NCBI RefSeq assembly: GCF_018687715.1
Contig: NC_056758.1
Location: 37,109,467-37,173,466, forward strand
Origin: Carya illinoinensis
Lineage: Eukaryota > Streptophyta > Magnoliopsida > Fagales > Juglandaceae
Direction of reading: 5' to 3'
Length of the DNA stretch: 64,000 nucleotides
How positions within the stretch are numbered: position 1 is the stretch's first letter; each line of letters starts with the position of its first letter. Both the position numbers and the translations under genes were made by a program. A model generated the notes under the pieces. It did not search any database, was not told the DNA's origin, and worked only from the letters and a program-made list of their open reading frames with translations. This document shows positions 1-12,246 of the stretch, piece after piece.

Positions 1-2
1 TC

Positions 3-1574
3 TGTGAGGCGAACCAACTCCAAGTTAGAGCACTGAAGGCACTCCTACTTTGCTTTGAGGTAGCTTCAAGCTTGAAAGTGAATCTGGACAAATCAGAGAT
101 GGTGCCTATTGGTGGTGTTCAGCGTCTAAGACACTTGGCGAATACTTTGGGGTGTAAGACTACTACACTCCCCATGACATATCCAGGCCTTCCGTTGGGG
201 GCCCCCTTGAGAGTAGTTGCGTTATGGGATACAGTGATTGAGAGAGTAGAGCGACGTTTAGCAGGTTGGAAGAGAATGTACTTATCAAAAGGGGGTCGGG
301 TTACGCTAATAAAGAGTACTCTATCTAACCTTCCAACATATTTTCTATCCCTGTTTCCTATTCCAGCAAGGGTGGCACTTCAAATTGAGAAACTACAACG
401 GGACTTCTTATGGGGCGGAATAGGAGAGGAGTTCAAGTTTCATCTAGTCAGGTGGGAACAGGTTTGTAAGCCCATCTCAAGTTGGGGGGGGGGGGGGGGG
501 GGGGGGGTGGGCATTAGAAAGCTGAGAATCTTTAATCAGGCGCTACTTGGAAAGTGGTTATGGAGATACCATAGAGAACCAGAAGCTCTTTGGAAGTTGG
601 TGATTGAAAATAAGTATGGAGAATTATGGGGTGGTTGGTGTTCTAAGGAAGTGCGAGGGGCTCATGGTGTGGGATTGTGGAAACATATTAGACAGGGATG
701 GGAGGTTTTCTCTCACTATGCGAGGCTTCGTTTAGGAGAGGGAAACATGATCAAATTCTGGTATGACACCTGGTGTGGTAATTGTGCGTTTAAGGATTTA
801 TTCCCGACATTATTTTTGGTTGCAAGCGACAAAGAGAAATCTGTGGCGGAAGTCATGGTGGTAATGGGGGAGCAAATCCAGTGGAATATCAGTTTTAGCA
901 GGGCTGCTCAAGATTGGGAAATGGACACTTTTGAAGCCTTTTTCAGCCTCTTGTACTCAACCAAACCAAGTGCTCAGTTTCTGGATTCGTTGTGGTGGGT
1001 GCCGTCAGGAAAATGTATGTTTTCAGTCCGTGTTTTCTACAAGGCTCTAACACAAGGGCAACCCTCACAGTTTCCTTGGAAAAAGCTTTGGAAACACAAG
1101 GCGCCCCTCAAAGCGGCTTTCTTTGTGTGGTCCGCTTCTTTGGGCAAGATCCTCACAACCAATAATTTGAGAAAACGAATGGTGATCATTGTAGATTGGT
1201 GTTGTATGTACAAGAAGGGGAGAGAATCTGTTGACCATCTTTTATTACACTGTGAGGTAGCTCGAGGGTTATGGAACGAGGTTTTCTGTAGACTAGACTT
1301 GGGTTGGGTTATGCCGGAATCAGTTGTGGCGGTTCTTGCTAGCTGGACAGGTCTGAAGGGCAACAACTAGATTAAGGCAATTTGAAAGATGATCCCGATA
1401 TACATTATGTGGTGTGTGTGGCAAGAGCGCAATGATCAGACATTCGAGGATAAAGAGAGATCAATGGAGGAGCTTAAAGTCTTCTTTTTTAGAACTCTCT
1501 CTACTTGGGCTAGTGTTGTTAGTTTTAATGGCCAGAATTTACATGAGTTTCTTATTTCTTTTGATCCTACGTAG
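3..1574 (+). pseudogene. Degenerate LINE ORF2 C-terminus (RT linker and zf-RVT region)
   Basis: The frame is open from base 3 to the stop at 1368-1370. It meets a second stop (TGA at 1383-1385) and then resumes in the same frame to 1574 with the WCVWQERNDQTFEDKERS end typical of plant LINEs. Recognisable parts are LNKSE-type residues after the RT palm (here LDKSEMVPIG), GWKRMYLSKGGRVTLIKS, and a zf-RVT block (APLKAAFFVWSASLGKILTT, then CCMYKKGRESVDHLLLHC). A run of 24 G at 484-507 codes for glycine in frame, where related elements have a short GG(L)GIRK motif. The two nonsense codons make this copy non-functional. Confidence 0.85.
484..507 (+). repeat. Poly-G tract (G24)
   Basis: An uninterrupted run of 24 G lies inside the LINE ORF. 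The length is a multiple of three, so the frame survives as a glycine run. The exact length is the base count least likely to be right in an assembly. Confidence 0.9.
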
Positions 1575-1657
1575 TGTAGGGCATTCTTTGTACTGAACGT
1601 GGCATTTTGCCTATTCTTTTGAATATATCTTCTTAACTTTCTCAAAAAAAAAAAAAA

Positions 1658-2622
1658 GAATCTAACTCCATTCCTTCCAACACAATAAAAATGTCCCATT
1701 CATTCAATGAACACAAAGTAATTAAGTTAACTAATCGGGAGAAAGAATTTTGGTTTGCATTTAGATTATTAGTCTGCTAAATTTGTGGTTTCTGAAGTTC
1801 AGCAGCCTATACAACTATGGGCTAAAACTATCACAGACCAAAACCACCTATTTATCTCAGTCACTTCATTCTAAAACCCATCACTTCAAATGTCCTAAGC
1901 CATCAGTTACAGTTGTATTCATTCATAAACAATAAATACCGGCTTCTCTTCTTATGATCAATATAGACTAGCTGATTAAGGTTCTGAACAACAGGGCATC
2001 CATAGGAGCCAGCCAATCAATAGTCTCATTATAAGCAACAAGAACAGAAACATTCCTCACCATGTGAGGACAAAATACAAACTCCTTGGCTTGTGGCTCA
2101 AAGTTCTGGAAGTAGACATGTTTACTCCCCATTAAAGTTTCCATAGAAAGATTCAAGGCACTACAAGCTTGTACAAGGAGAGGAGATAAAGTTTGTAACT
2201 AGATACTTTTGGTTTAAAGTGCAAACGGTGAAAATAAATTATCATCATGGTCTGTAAATCCTAGCTTCAAGGATGTTAGACTTTAGAAAAGGAAACCATA
2301 TGGTGCCTGGTCATTTTAATTATTTCCTTTCCAATCATTCATACCCACCAAAGGTGCAACCTAATAGTCAGAAGGCAAGCTTGAGATGAACTACAAACTC
2401 GGACATCCTGGATTAGGTTCCACACTAAAAGTTCCCTCGGATTGTCTGATAAATGGTTTTTGCAACTGGCGTTATGTATCAGGGGTTTGCTCCCCAGGAT
2501 GAGCTAAAAGGACTTGTCTTGGTGAGTTCCATGTCTTCAATAAAATGATGTCATTTTCTTAAGATAAGTACTGACACAGATTGCACAAGATTGCGTAGTA
2601 CAGCTAACCAACAACTACTTAC
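1658..2622. other. Probable REN1-like intron 4 sequence, no gene recognised
   Basis: This lies between the LINE tail and exon 4 of the REN1-like gene. The next expected PH-domain exon (with a VNLTLGGIDLN-like core) was looked for on the minus strand and not found, so the intron most likely continues past the left edge. A minus ORF at 1968-2156 could not be tied to any family. Confidence 0.6.
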
Positions 2623-4206
2623 CGGATCACTTCTGAAGAAAACAAGGGAGTTGCATGTTAAAATAAACCACCTTTTCTTCCAAGACGTCCATCCAATTCC
2701 TTCATAAAAGAAACGATATAATTATATCTTCACATAAGTACAAAATCCTTACAACAATACTGCTTTTGAGTTAGAACACTGAAGTTATATGTACGTGAAA
2801 TTATGCAACAAGTGTCACATAACATAATTGAACTGCCATGACCGGTGTTTATCATTTGAAAGAATGGAAAAAGAAAACAGGGACTAATGAGTTCAGGCAA
2901 AATCCGTATCATCACGTGACTAAGATGAGCAAGAGCATTGAACATTCTGTGAAATTATGGGGAAAACAATACAAAGAAAAAAATTGTGTGCAGTAAAAGT
3001 AAATCAGCATGGAAATAACATAAAAAGAGAGTTGCCCTTTGCAGGATCCAACCCCCCCCGGGGGGGGGGGAGAATAAAAAAATGGAAGAGAATGAAGCAA
3101 GGAAAGGCAGATATACAGCCGCTGGTTCTTAAAAACCACAATCAGCGATCATGAGTCGTAAAACCTTAGAAAAATCCATTATACGAAGACCTAAGGTGTT
3201 CAAGGTCCCTGTCTTGCCAGTTTTTAATTGAGCATAATCATGTGTAAACCAATGAAGTAAAACACACCTTTGGATGATATTAAAAGTGGCCCGCTCTTGA
3301 AAACCTGCAAGACAGTTTACTTCAGAACACATAAGTTTCAGCCTTCAGGGCTTCTGACAAACTATTCATCATAAAAAAAAAGCTATTAACCACGGAAATA
3401 AACAGAAGACTCTCTGAAGTAAAATTTTTTAATGCCAACCTACCATGTTAAACCAAAAACCCATAAAAAAAATGTCCATCCTCTTGTCTCTATGACCAGA
3501 AAGAATGTCTCGAATGCTTCAGTAGTTCAGTTAGATGCACTAGAAAGCTAAACCTGAAGCTTCTTGCATGCATAAAGAGTTATCTCAAATGGATTTTGAT
3601 GCAAATTCTTCACCCCATAGGAACGTTGGGACACATAATACAACCATGTACAAGCAAATCACTATCTGGGACCAAAACGTAAGAGGCCCATAATACAACC
3701 ATAGATTACGATGGTGGTAAATTACGATGATATTTACATTTTACCAATGTGCTCATAGCGGGCAAGAAAAAAAGCAAGAACACATAAAAATGCGAAAATA
3801 TTGAAAAGCAATATTCAATGGCAAAATCTAGTGGTTAGAAAGTTAAAAATAAGTTCTGATCACTACCGTATTGCCACCGTGAGAACTCAGATGATCAGGC
3901 GGGCCAGGGGGTGGAGGAGGAATGCCGCCATCTCCCTATGATACAAAATACAAAGACACTTTTAGGGCGAAATTCCTTATACATATGCACCCCTATAACA
4001 TTCATGCATAATCACAGAATTCATTCAAATTCTATATGCGCGTATTCACGACTTAAGATCCCTCGCCTATGCAGAATCGTAACGTCTATGCTTAAAATTC
4101 AATGCATTCGTCTCAAAAATGGAAAAGATGTTTGATATCTACGAGTGGCATTGTAAAGAAATCGAAGCATAGGTACCTGAGACGATTCCGCGTTTCGCGT
4201 AGTCAT
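2623..4206 (-). CDS. REN1: REN1-like Rho GTPase-activating protein (PH-RhoGAP), N-terminal exons only
   Basis: Four exons splice in frame: 4177-4206 (MTTRNAESSQ), 3867-3935, 3268-3304 and 2623-2699. All introns are GT-AG and phases agree. The joined product starts with a short leader, then a proline run (GIPPPPPGPPDHLSSHGG), then the start of a PH domain: VFKSGPLLISSK, GIGWTSWKKRWFILT, NSLVFFRSDP. This matches the N-terminus of plant PH-RhoGAPs of the REN1/PHGAP type. These bind phosphoinositides through the PH domain and switch off ROP GTPases; in Arabidopsis REN1 confines ROP1 to the pollen-tube apex. The remaining PH, RhoGAP and coiled-coil exons are not in the window. The start was chosen because its 30-base exon ends in CAG followed by GTACC and joins exon 2 in frame. 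Truncation by rearrangement is the alternative to a very long intron 4. Confidence 0.8.
3052..3070. repeat. C8G11 homopolymer palindrome
   Basis: Eight C followed directly by eleven G, within intron 3 of the REN1-like gene (2700-3267). It can pair with itself on either strand. Confidence 0.9.
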
Positions 4207-5556
4207 CCTCTGATCCCAAATCACAGAATCATCTCCCAGAACATCAGCATTCTAGATCAAAACACTCCCCTGGAAACCCCATATTGATCGAACTCATAAC
4301 GCAATTCAACAATCAAGCTTTATCCATTCAATAACACGTTTATATTCAACAACAAAACCTTCGTAAGTAATGAAAGAAATGCAGCAACCGTAATCAGAAA
4401 ATTCTCGTAAAAAGAAATTTGCAAATCTTTTTTTCTACTGGGAAACGTGCATTGCATTTGCGAATCTACCTTCAAATAATACCATCAAATAAACAAATAG
4501 ATTATGTTGACTTGAGAAATTATAACGAAACAGAGCGTGTTTGGCTGGGAGGAGAAAGGGAAGGAAAAGAAGCGAAAAAGTGAAATCGACTTTCCTCTCT
4601 CTCTCCGTTGAGACAGAATTGTTCTCAAATGGAAACCCGGGATGATCAAGAAAACTCCATTGAGAGCGGGCCCCCTTTATATGCGTCAGTTGTACACGTC
4701 ACCCCGTATCCCAGTCTCGCTCCTAAACGAACGTGCGCGTTGGAGGGAAAAACCGTGGAGGGGTATTCTCGGTAATCTGAAGCAGACCTTTCAACACGTG
4801 GCTCACATCTACATTGATGGATCCATCTGCCAGTGAGGACTGTATATGATTGTACCGTTGCCGAGGGGAGATGGAGTTCCAATGTTGCATGAGTCTACGT
4901 CACAGAAGGTTTCATTGTCCGGTAACAGTTGACGCAAATAATGCTTTTCTTTCTTGGTTTCTCTCTCCTGAGCACTGATTGAAAGGGCAATAGCTCCCAA
5001 CGGTCAAATTAGTCACCTACCAAACTTTAAACTACGGATGGGCCTACTTTTGATATGCTGGAAAAATTTGGTCGCAAGTAATTTTGCGTACTTATTTAAT
5101 ATAATTAGTTAGATATTAATAAAAATTATATTAATTTTAATTTTAAATATAAAAATAATAATATTAATATATAAATCGGTGTTATTCGTTTATACGTAAC
5201 AAAACTATTTGATGCGAGACCAGCTCATTCAAATGAGATTAAGTTCCTAAGTAGTTGGAATCGAAGGGTTTCAACTTTCATGATCTTAAATAAAAATGAA
5301 AATAATTATAAGATAAATAATATTTATAGTAGTAGAATATACAAGTCTAATGTAATTATTTAAAATAAATAAATACATTAATTATATGAAAGAAAATAAT
5401 TTTTTAACAATTTATCACACTCTTTTCAAAGTTATTATACGGCACCTGTGCACTTCACGATTATATTTAACATTGCTCAAAATAATTATAATGTAATTCT
5501 TATCACTATAATGTTAATGCTACTCCATCTTATATATATCAATATTTTTTTTTAAT

Positions 5557-5811
5557 GGACAATATTAGGGTGACTAGTAAATTTGCCTACCAAATGTAAA
5601 CACTAGTATAAATGAGTTTTTTATTTTTTTATTATTATTTTTTGAATATGTTTTAAACATTCTTAACCATTAAGAAAAAAATTAAAAAAATATATTATAA
5701 ATTCACTGATAGTCAGTTCATTAATCATTAAAAAATAAAAAGAAAATAAAAAAATAAAAATATATGAGTGGAAATATTTAATAGGCATATTTGGTAGTCA
5801 TACTATCATTC
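5557..5811. mobile_element. MITE with 9-bp target duplication
   Basis: A 255-bp element is bounded by the direct repeat TTTTTTAAT at 5548-5556 and 5812-5820. Its ends are inverted repeats: GGACAATATTAGGGTGACTA on the left against GAATGATAGTATGACTACC read inward from the right. It has no ORF. The 9-bp duplication fits a Mutator (MULE) derived MITE. Confidence 0.75.
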
Positions 5812-8161
5812 TTTTTTAATTATATTGATGAGATGGTTTTAGATTAAATATGAAAGTTGAATAAAATATTATTTTTTAATATTATTATTATTTTAAAATT
5901 TAAGAATGTTAAATCGAGATTTGAATATTTTGAATTATTTATTATATTTTATATAAAAATTCGATAAAATTATAATAATAAGCTTTCCAAATTCAAACGA
6001 GTCTTAATCTTAATATGTTGATCTATATGAGATAAAAGGCGAATCCCTTAGTTTGTATACGGTCGAGTTGGCTTGGCTAGCACATCAAGGCCGATATTGC
6101 TTATTAATTGACTTTAAATTTTAAATGATTTTGTATATCACCCATTTAGATTGACAAACAATTGTACAACAATAAAAATAATGATATGACATGCGAGCAT
6201 GACATGGTAAAAGATATACATGCGAGCATGACCAAAATAATGATTAGTAATAAAAGGTTGCTCTAGGCAACCTCAGAGGGCAAAATAATTGATGACATTG
6301 ATTGTGGTAGCCATGCCACCCACCAACATTGAAGGCCTTCGATGGGGGTTGCCGAGCCATGATAATTTGCGTACCTTTGTCCATTTTATATATTTTACCG
6401 AATCCAAGTCCCAAACATCAATGGCCTTGATGATTGTAACTAACAGGCACTTGAAAATCCAGCACCCACATCATTTTAAAAGTGAGGGTATTTTTGTTAT
6501 TATTCCCATAATGTTTTGTTCCTCTTTTCAGGGAGTGGATTGCGTTACTAATTAATGGTCAACACTCGAATTCAAATTTCAATGGCCGCTTTTGTATTTT
6601 ACTATTTTGTATTAAGTTCATTGTAGTTTTTTTTTTTTTTTTAACATACGGGTACTTACTTATTCCAAATGAAAATTGATATTTTAGATAATATAAATAC
6701 AATTTTAAAGTGATTAAGGACTGTCTTTTAAAAAATAGAATTTATAATTAAAAATTATAACTTTTACGTAAATCTTATATTTCTCCACTTTTCCAAAATA
6801 AAGTGTAACAAAAAAAAGTACAGGTTTTTCTCTATTTTTATGTGTTTTTTTAAAGAGATAAAGAGAGTAGAGTTGCGTATGGCCCATCCAACGTGTTCGG
6901 TGGTTTGAATGTTTGAAAGCTTAGGTCCAAATTAGGTTATGGATTGTCAATCCAGCCTCTGCACAGCTCAAGCTCAAGCTGGGTAGTTGTAAGTTCTAAT
7001 ATTCTACAGTGCATATAATTTTAAGATATACAATTATTGTGCCTTCTCTTTAAATAAAAAAAAAATGAGATTTATTATTAAATTTTTTATTTTTTTATTT
7101 TTTATGTAAGTCTTAAATTTATCTATTATTTTTAAAGTGCATGACTTGCCCACCTTAATACTGCAAATATTATTTTTTATACTTTCCCGCCATGCCCTTT
7201 GCTTCTAGATATTTATTACCTTTTGTAACATGAACTTTCAGAACATCTGGACTTTTCTCGGTGATAATTATGCTGATAGCTCACCTTTAACGTATTATTC
7301 CATTCCATTTTTCAAGTTTAACCAATTTTAAAGTAAAATTGTTAAGCCTATTTTGTTATAAATAGGAGTGAGATTTGGCTGGTTTGGACTAGAGAAACCA
7401 ATTGGATCGGCTATTTTTTGAGAGGATCAGACATGACCGAATTAGTTATAGTCTAAATTATATATGACCAAATTCATTTGAGGGGTTTTTCACCTCTGAT
7501 TTGACCAAAAAAAAATTAAAAAATATATATTTTATTATTTATATAATATTTATATAAATAATTATATATAATTAATTATTAATATATCACAATATTATAT
7601 AAGTATGATATTCTTTAATGTATAACTATAATATATAGTACTGATATATATTAATAATTATACAATTTATCATGTAATTTTACTTAATTTTAATTTAATA
7701 TTTTTAATATATTTTTTTGTTAACTATTTTTTTAAAATTATTAGACTAAATAGACCGTCCGATCCTTAGGAATATTTGGTCCGGTCCAGGAAAAATAATG
7801 GATCGAAAATTTCACCCGGACCGGACGGTACTCAATCCTATAACTTGTAGATTAAAAAAAAATAATAAGGGAAATTTAACCATAGTGATCCACTTGGTGA
7901 ATTGGGCCTATGTGAATATTCAAGCCCAAAGTATAGAGTGGATAATAAGTCAATACCAAAATAGTCCAATCTGGAGGCCTGCTCTGTTTTAACCAATGGC
8001 CCAAAGATTATCACTTTATCCAGACTCCAGATATGCAAACATGCACGAGGCAGGTTTCATTTACTAGGTTATGGGTCACTGTCACTTAGGACACAACTTA
8101 GTTGAAAAAACCCATTTTGTTTCGTTGTCGAGTCCAAAATATCATCAATAATCTTCGAATA

Positions 8162-8315
8162 AAAATGTTATCTGTAATTATTTTTGTGTAGTCATTATCT
8201 ACTCAGATAATGTGATTGATTATATCATTTTTTTAATATAAAATAATTATTTTAACTAATTATAATAGAATATACAAAAAATACATAAAAATAACTGTAT
8301 GTAATATAATTCTTT
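8162..8315. mobile_element. Short palindromic MITE, copy A of the TTATTTTTATGTATT family
   Basis: A 154-bp inverted-repeat element whose arms contain TAATTATTTTTGTGTA and, on the other side, TACATAAAAATAACTGTATG. It is flanked by TTCGAATA at 8154-8161 and 8316-8323 (8-bp match). Related copies are at 26107, 36383 and 59406. Confidence 0.7.
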
Positions 8316-9749
8316 TTCGAATATCTTAAGTGTTGATAAGATTATTGTTCTAGGGGTTAAATTAGCATTCTAAAATCTAATCTCGAGATAAAACCAAAAA
8401 TCAAACTAAGAGATAAGGCTAAAAAGAGATAAGGAAAGACACTTGCACTCTTAAAAAGAAAAAGACTCATACTCCTAAAATGAAAAAACTTCACAAGATA
8501 ATTTGGACTCAATCACTCTAAAAAAATAAACCTCTATATAAAGAGTAGATCTTTCACAAATCTAACAAGCTTTCTCCATAGAAGTTCCCTAAGTCCAGGC
8601 TCACTACAACTTCTTTACGCTTAAACTAATTATTTCATTTTATTGTAAGATGTGTGAGACCATGAAAGATTGTGAAATCACTCATTATAATATATTTCAT
8701 TCCCAAACTATCAATGGACTTAGGCATTATGTATAACCATTTAAATCTTTCTGTTTGTTTCTTTATTTGTTTTTATTTACTTGTTTATTATTTATTTTAT
8801 GGATAGACGTGAAAAACACTATATCAAAACCTGAATTATCATCGTGTACCAGTGATAATTCATTCTTCCCTTTCTACCTATTTTGCGAATTTAGGCATTA
8901 ACTAGAATTAATCCTTTTAATATATATAGGAAAACAATTTTATTCATTATTAATACTAAATATAATTTTAAGATGCATAACTAAGGTATTTTAAATCAAA
9001 TAGCATAAGGTTCGATCTTCAAATAGAACTAGATTGAAATCCCCCACTCACTCTATTTAATAAATAAATAAATAAAAGGTTTTAAGACATGTAAATCTTA
9101 TATAATTTTAACCTTTTATATTTGAGCACTGCGATACAGCAGCCCCACACCTAACACATCAGTGTAAAATAGAAGAGGGTAAAATAATAAATTTATATTT
9201 TTTAATAGTGTAAAAAAATGTGAGGTTGTTGTGTATATTTTCTGTTTATATTTTAGTTCTGAAAATATTATTTTTCTTTTATCTGTGCTATTTTTTTAGA
9301 ATTATATTTTTGAAATTGATTTGAATTAAAAAGTGTGTATATTTTAATTTATTTGTTAAATTGTTATAGAATTTTTGTAAGGGGTTGCTCATAGGGAGAT
9401 TTCTATGATCTTTTTCTTTTACGGAAGTCCGAGAGATTCAGAAAAACAAAAACCAAAAAACACAGAAAATCGGAAATTCCGATTCCAATTACGGCTACCT
9501 GGAAGCAAGACATTCAAAACCGCACGCCTCTGAAAAAGAAGACAGAAACGCAAAACAAATAAAATACCCATGTTGCAGGCCAATAATACTCCGAACCTGA
9601 ACCTCAATCTTAACGACAAAACGATCTGCAGGGTTCCCCAATTCATGGACAGAATGGAATTCCAAGTTCATCAAGGCAACCGAATTTAAGATTTTGGGGT
9701 CAAGATCTGGCGGATCTCTGTCCTTGAATTGTGTATTATTCTGGGGCAG

Positions 9750-12246
9750 ATGGAGGTCGAGGTGTCGCAATCCAAACCTTCGGCCAGTGGAAAATTCCGG
9801 AGAGAGGATTCGGCGGAGCATGATCAGGTCCGTGTGAAGAGGAAGAGCTTGCAGACCGTGCTCGAGCAGTGCCAGAGAGCTCTCGAATTGCTCAACACTA
9901 CTAGCGGTGTCGACGACGACGACGACGACGAAGACGATATCGATTGCGTCGACGGTGCAAATTTCGATGAGGAGCAACGTGGCAAAAACTCGGGGTCCCT
10001 GCCAGGTGACCGAGAGGCCGATGAGGTAAGAAGCTTTCTTTTGGCGAATCCATGGTTTCCTTAGGGTTTTGAGTAGTTGTACGGATATGTAGTTGTTGCT
10101 GATAGCTCTGCTTTTGTTTGATTTTCATGGAAAAAAGAGAGTTATAAAAGGAAAAACGCGAGTAAAGCTTTAGGGAAATAAACTTTGAATCCCATGTGTT
10201 GTTTGGATTTTAGAGCTTTAGAATTGTTTTCCAAGCCGGGCCATAGTTGCAAGAGGCTGAGATTGCTGTGATTCTTCCGTAGCTGAAAATGGAGCATTAA
10301 TTGTTTTCCGTTTTTCTTTCTAGAAGTGTTTAAAACAGTGAGTATACCTTATTCTGGAGCGAGTTTATTCAACATGGCATTATTTTCTATAGTTTCATGT
10401 TGGATGCCTCCATTGAAAAGCATTGTGTATATTTTCTAGAACTGGAAAATATTTTAAAAGAATAAATTTTAGACAAGTTTTCTAGATGAGCTTCTTCGTG
10501 TATATGGGTTGAATGTTCGGTAGTTATGAATATGCTACTCTTATTCATCAAAAAAAAAGTTATGAATATGCTACTGTTGGTTGCCGCTCAGATTGTTTTA
10601 CAAGGAATGCTTGGTCCGAATTAACTTATTTTTCCATCAGAACGCTGAAGCGTTCTTGTTGATATAGAAAAAATGGGGTTTAAAATTTGGAGGCAGAGCC
10701 CATTGCCATCCTTATCGCTATTTTCATTGTGGATGATTTATACAATTTTATGACTTGTTAGAGTAACTATATGCTTACTTCCATATTTTAACTCCAGTCC
10801 TTTATATCGGGATGCAGTTGTGTGATCTTCTCAAGTCTAAAGTTGAATGCCCTGACTTCCTTGAAAAGCTAGAGTCTGCACAGGCAATAGTTCCACAAAA
10901 TGTTTCTGGTATGCATGCAAAGATGGCCTCAATTTTTTTGATTTGTTGCCAAATTCACCGAATAATTTCTTCTTCGTTCTGAAGTTCAGGATTAATAAGA
11001 GCTGAAATTTTCTATCTTTATGGCTTGGGTGCTAAAACATTCATGTACTGTAGCAGAAGACGGCAGTTCTTGGGATATGATCAATGAAAATGATCTATGG
11101 GAAGGTGAAGGTATTGATTCAGAACAAGAAGATTACGTTCTTGTTAGGCAAGAAGATATAGTAGAGGGTATTGCATGCTTCATGGCCGCATATATATTGT
11201 CCCTAAAACAGACAAAGGTATGCTACATTTCCACTCTCTTAGTTTGGTTTTTATATTTTTAAGATCCAGCTTCCCCTAGTTCAATAGTTATTCTTATCGT
11301 TAAACTAGTATCCCACACTTGTATAACCATCTTTGACTCCAGTTGAACCTATCAAAAATCTTTTGACTCCAGTTGAATGGTGCTTTTTGCCCATTAATTG
11401 TTGAACCTTGATTAAAGCTTTTGTCTTTATATTCTGAACTGTCACAACTTGAATAAAATGGTCCATGCATGTCAACCATGAGTTATAAAAAGAAATTACA
11501 AAGAAAAAAGATTATGTTAATATTGCATTTGAAGATCAAATGTTAAAATAAATTGATGTTTATTTTGCAGGATTTGACCCCTAACCAACTCCAGGATGGT
11601 AAGCTTGAATGGCTCCGTTCTTAATCTATGCCTTTATTTATCTTCCTAATATCCAATGAAAAATCAAAGAAAAATAAGGTTCTTTAGTTATTCTCCGTTC
11701 TTTTCGCTCCAAATACTTTGTATACTTTGGTTGTAACAATTCTTATTGTTGGAGATGTGGGAATGGAGTTCTGACATCCTCCAAATCCTCTATTAGCTCT
11801 TAGCAAGACATTCTCAGTGAAAAAGAAAAAGGGAAAGCTTCGGAAGGCATGGGATGGAAGCAAAGTAATTTATAATGTGGCATCTTGGGGTGCTACTGCT
11901 ATAGGGTAAGTTAACTCCTACCTAATTCTTGTTTATATGCATATCCTTCCTTCTTTATGTGATTTGTCTTTGGTTATGGTGTGGCAGCTAGCATGAAGCC
12001 CATTTTGTTGTGTGAAGGTTTCCTAACCAAGTTTGGAGAATCTAGTCTCCTGCATCTTGGTTGGATTTACCATGACGTGCTATCATATACTTGCCTTTTA
12101 TTTGTTAAATTACCGATGTTAATCTTTTCTTTTTTCTTTTTAATTTTGTTTTTTCCCCCAACAGGATATACCAAAACCCTGTAATTCTAAGGGTTGCCAC
12201 TAAAGCCTTCTGGACTTCTTGTCATGTAATATCAAAGATTTTATGA
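9750..12246 (+). CDS. Conserved plant protein of unknown function, 248 aa
   Basis: Six exons join in frame: 9750-10025, 10818-10908, 11057-11217, 11571-11598, 11797-11905 and 12165-12246. All have GT-AG borders, giving 249 codons with the stop. The start is the ATG at 9750 (MEVEVSQSKPSASGKFRRED). The N-terminal third is charged, with a putative helix (LQTVLEQCQRALELLN) and an acidic run DDDDDDEDD near residue 55. The middle has SWDMINENDLWEGE and EDYVLVRQEDIVEGIACFMAAYIL, the latter possibly an amphipathic or hydrophobic helix. The C-terminus is basic then aromatic: KKKKGKLRKAWDGSKVIYN, VASWGATAIGIYQNP and VATKAFWTSCHVISKIL. The conserved appearance and clean splicing argue for a real gene. 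I do not recognise a named domain. By position it may match the Arabidopsis gene near At4g24590 (from memory, unverified). Confidence 0.85.

Larger units (their letters stand above)
1..1657 (+). mobile_element. 3' part of a non-LTR retrotransposon (LINE), cut by the window edge
   Basis: The element enters from the left edge inside its reverse-transcriptase ORF and ends at a run of 14 A (1644-1657), the usual 3' tail of a LINE. The coding part carries the post-RT linker and a zf-RVT-like zinc-binding region typical of plant L1-type elements. The 5' end and target duplication are outside the window, so insertion cannot be dated. It lies downstream (in gene orientation) of exon 4 of the REN1-like gene and is probably inside that gene's intron 4. 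Confidence 0.85.
4207..9749. other. Intergenic region: REN1 promoter side, AT-rich DNA and MITEs
   Basis: The first ~450 bases upstream of the REN1-like ATG include a GA/CT-rich stretch near 4595-4610 (CT-rich on the plus strand) that would suit a 5' leader or core promoter. From about 5.1 kb the sequence is very AT-rich, with no ORF that looks coding. Two MITEs (5557-5811, 8162-8315) and a dispersed AT-rich repeat (about 5815-6005) account for part of it. The segment 9420-9749 is probably promoter or 5' leader of the next gene. Confidence 0.6.

Noticed and set aside
1968..2156. Minus-strand 62-codon ORF (ending DWLAPMDALLFRTLIS)
   Set aside because: It could be an exon, but it matches nothing in PH-RhoGAPs and I recognise no family. 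Left as intron sequence.
9495..9977. 160-codon minus-strand ORF
   Set aside because: It lies opposite exon 1 of the 248-aa gene; its valine run is just the antisense of the GAC repeat.
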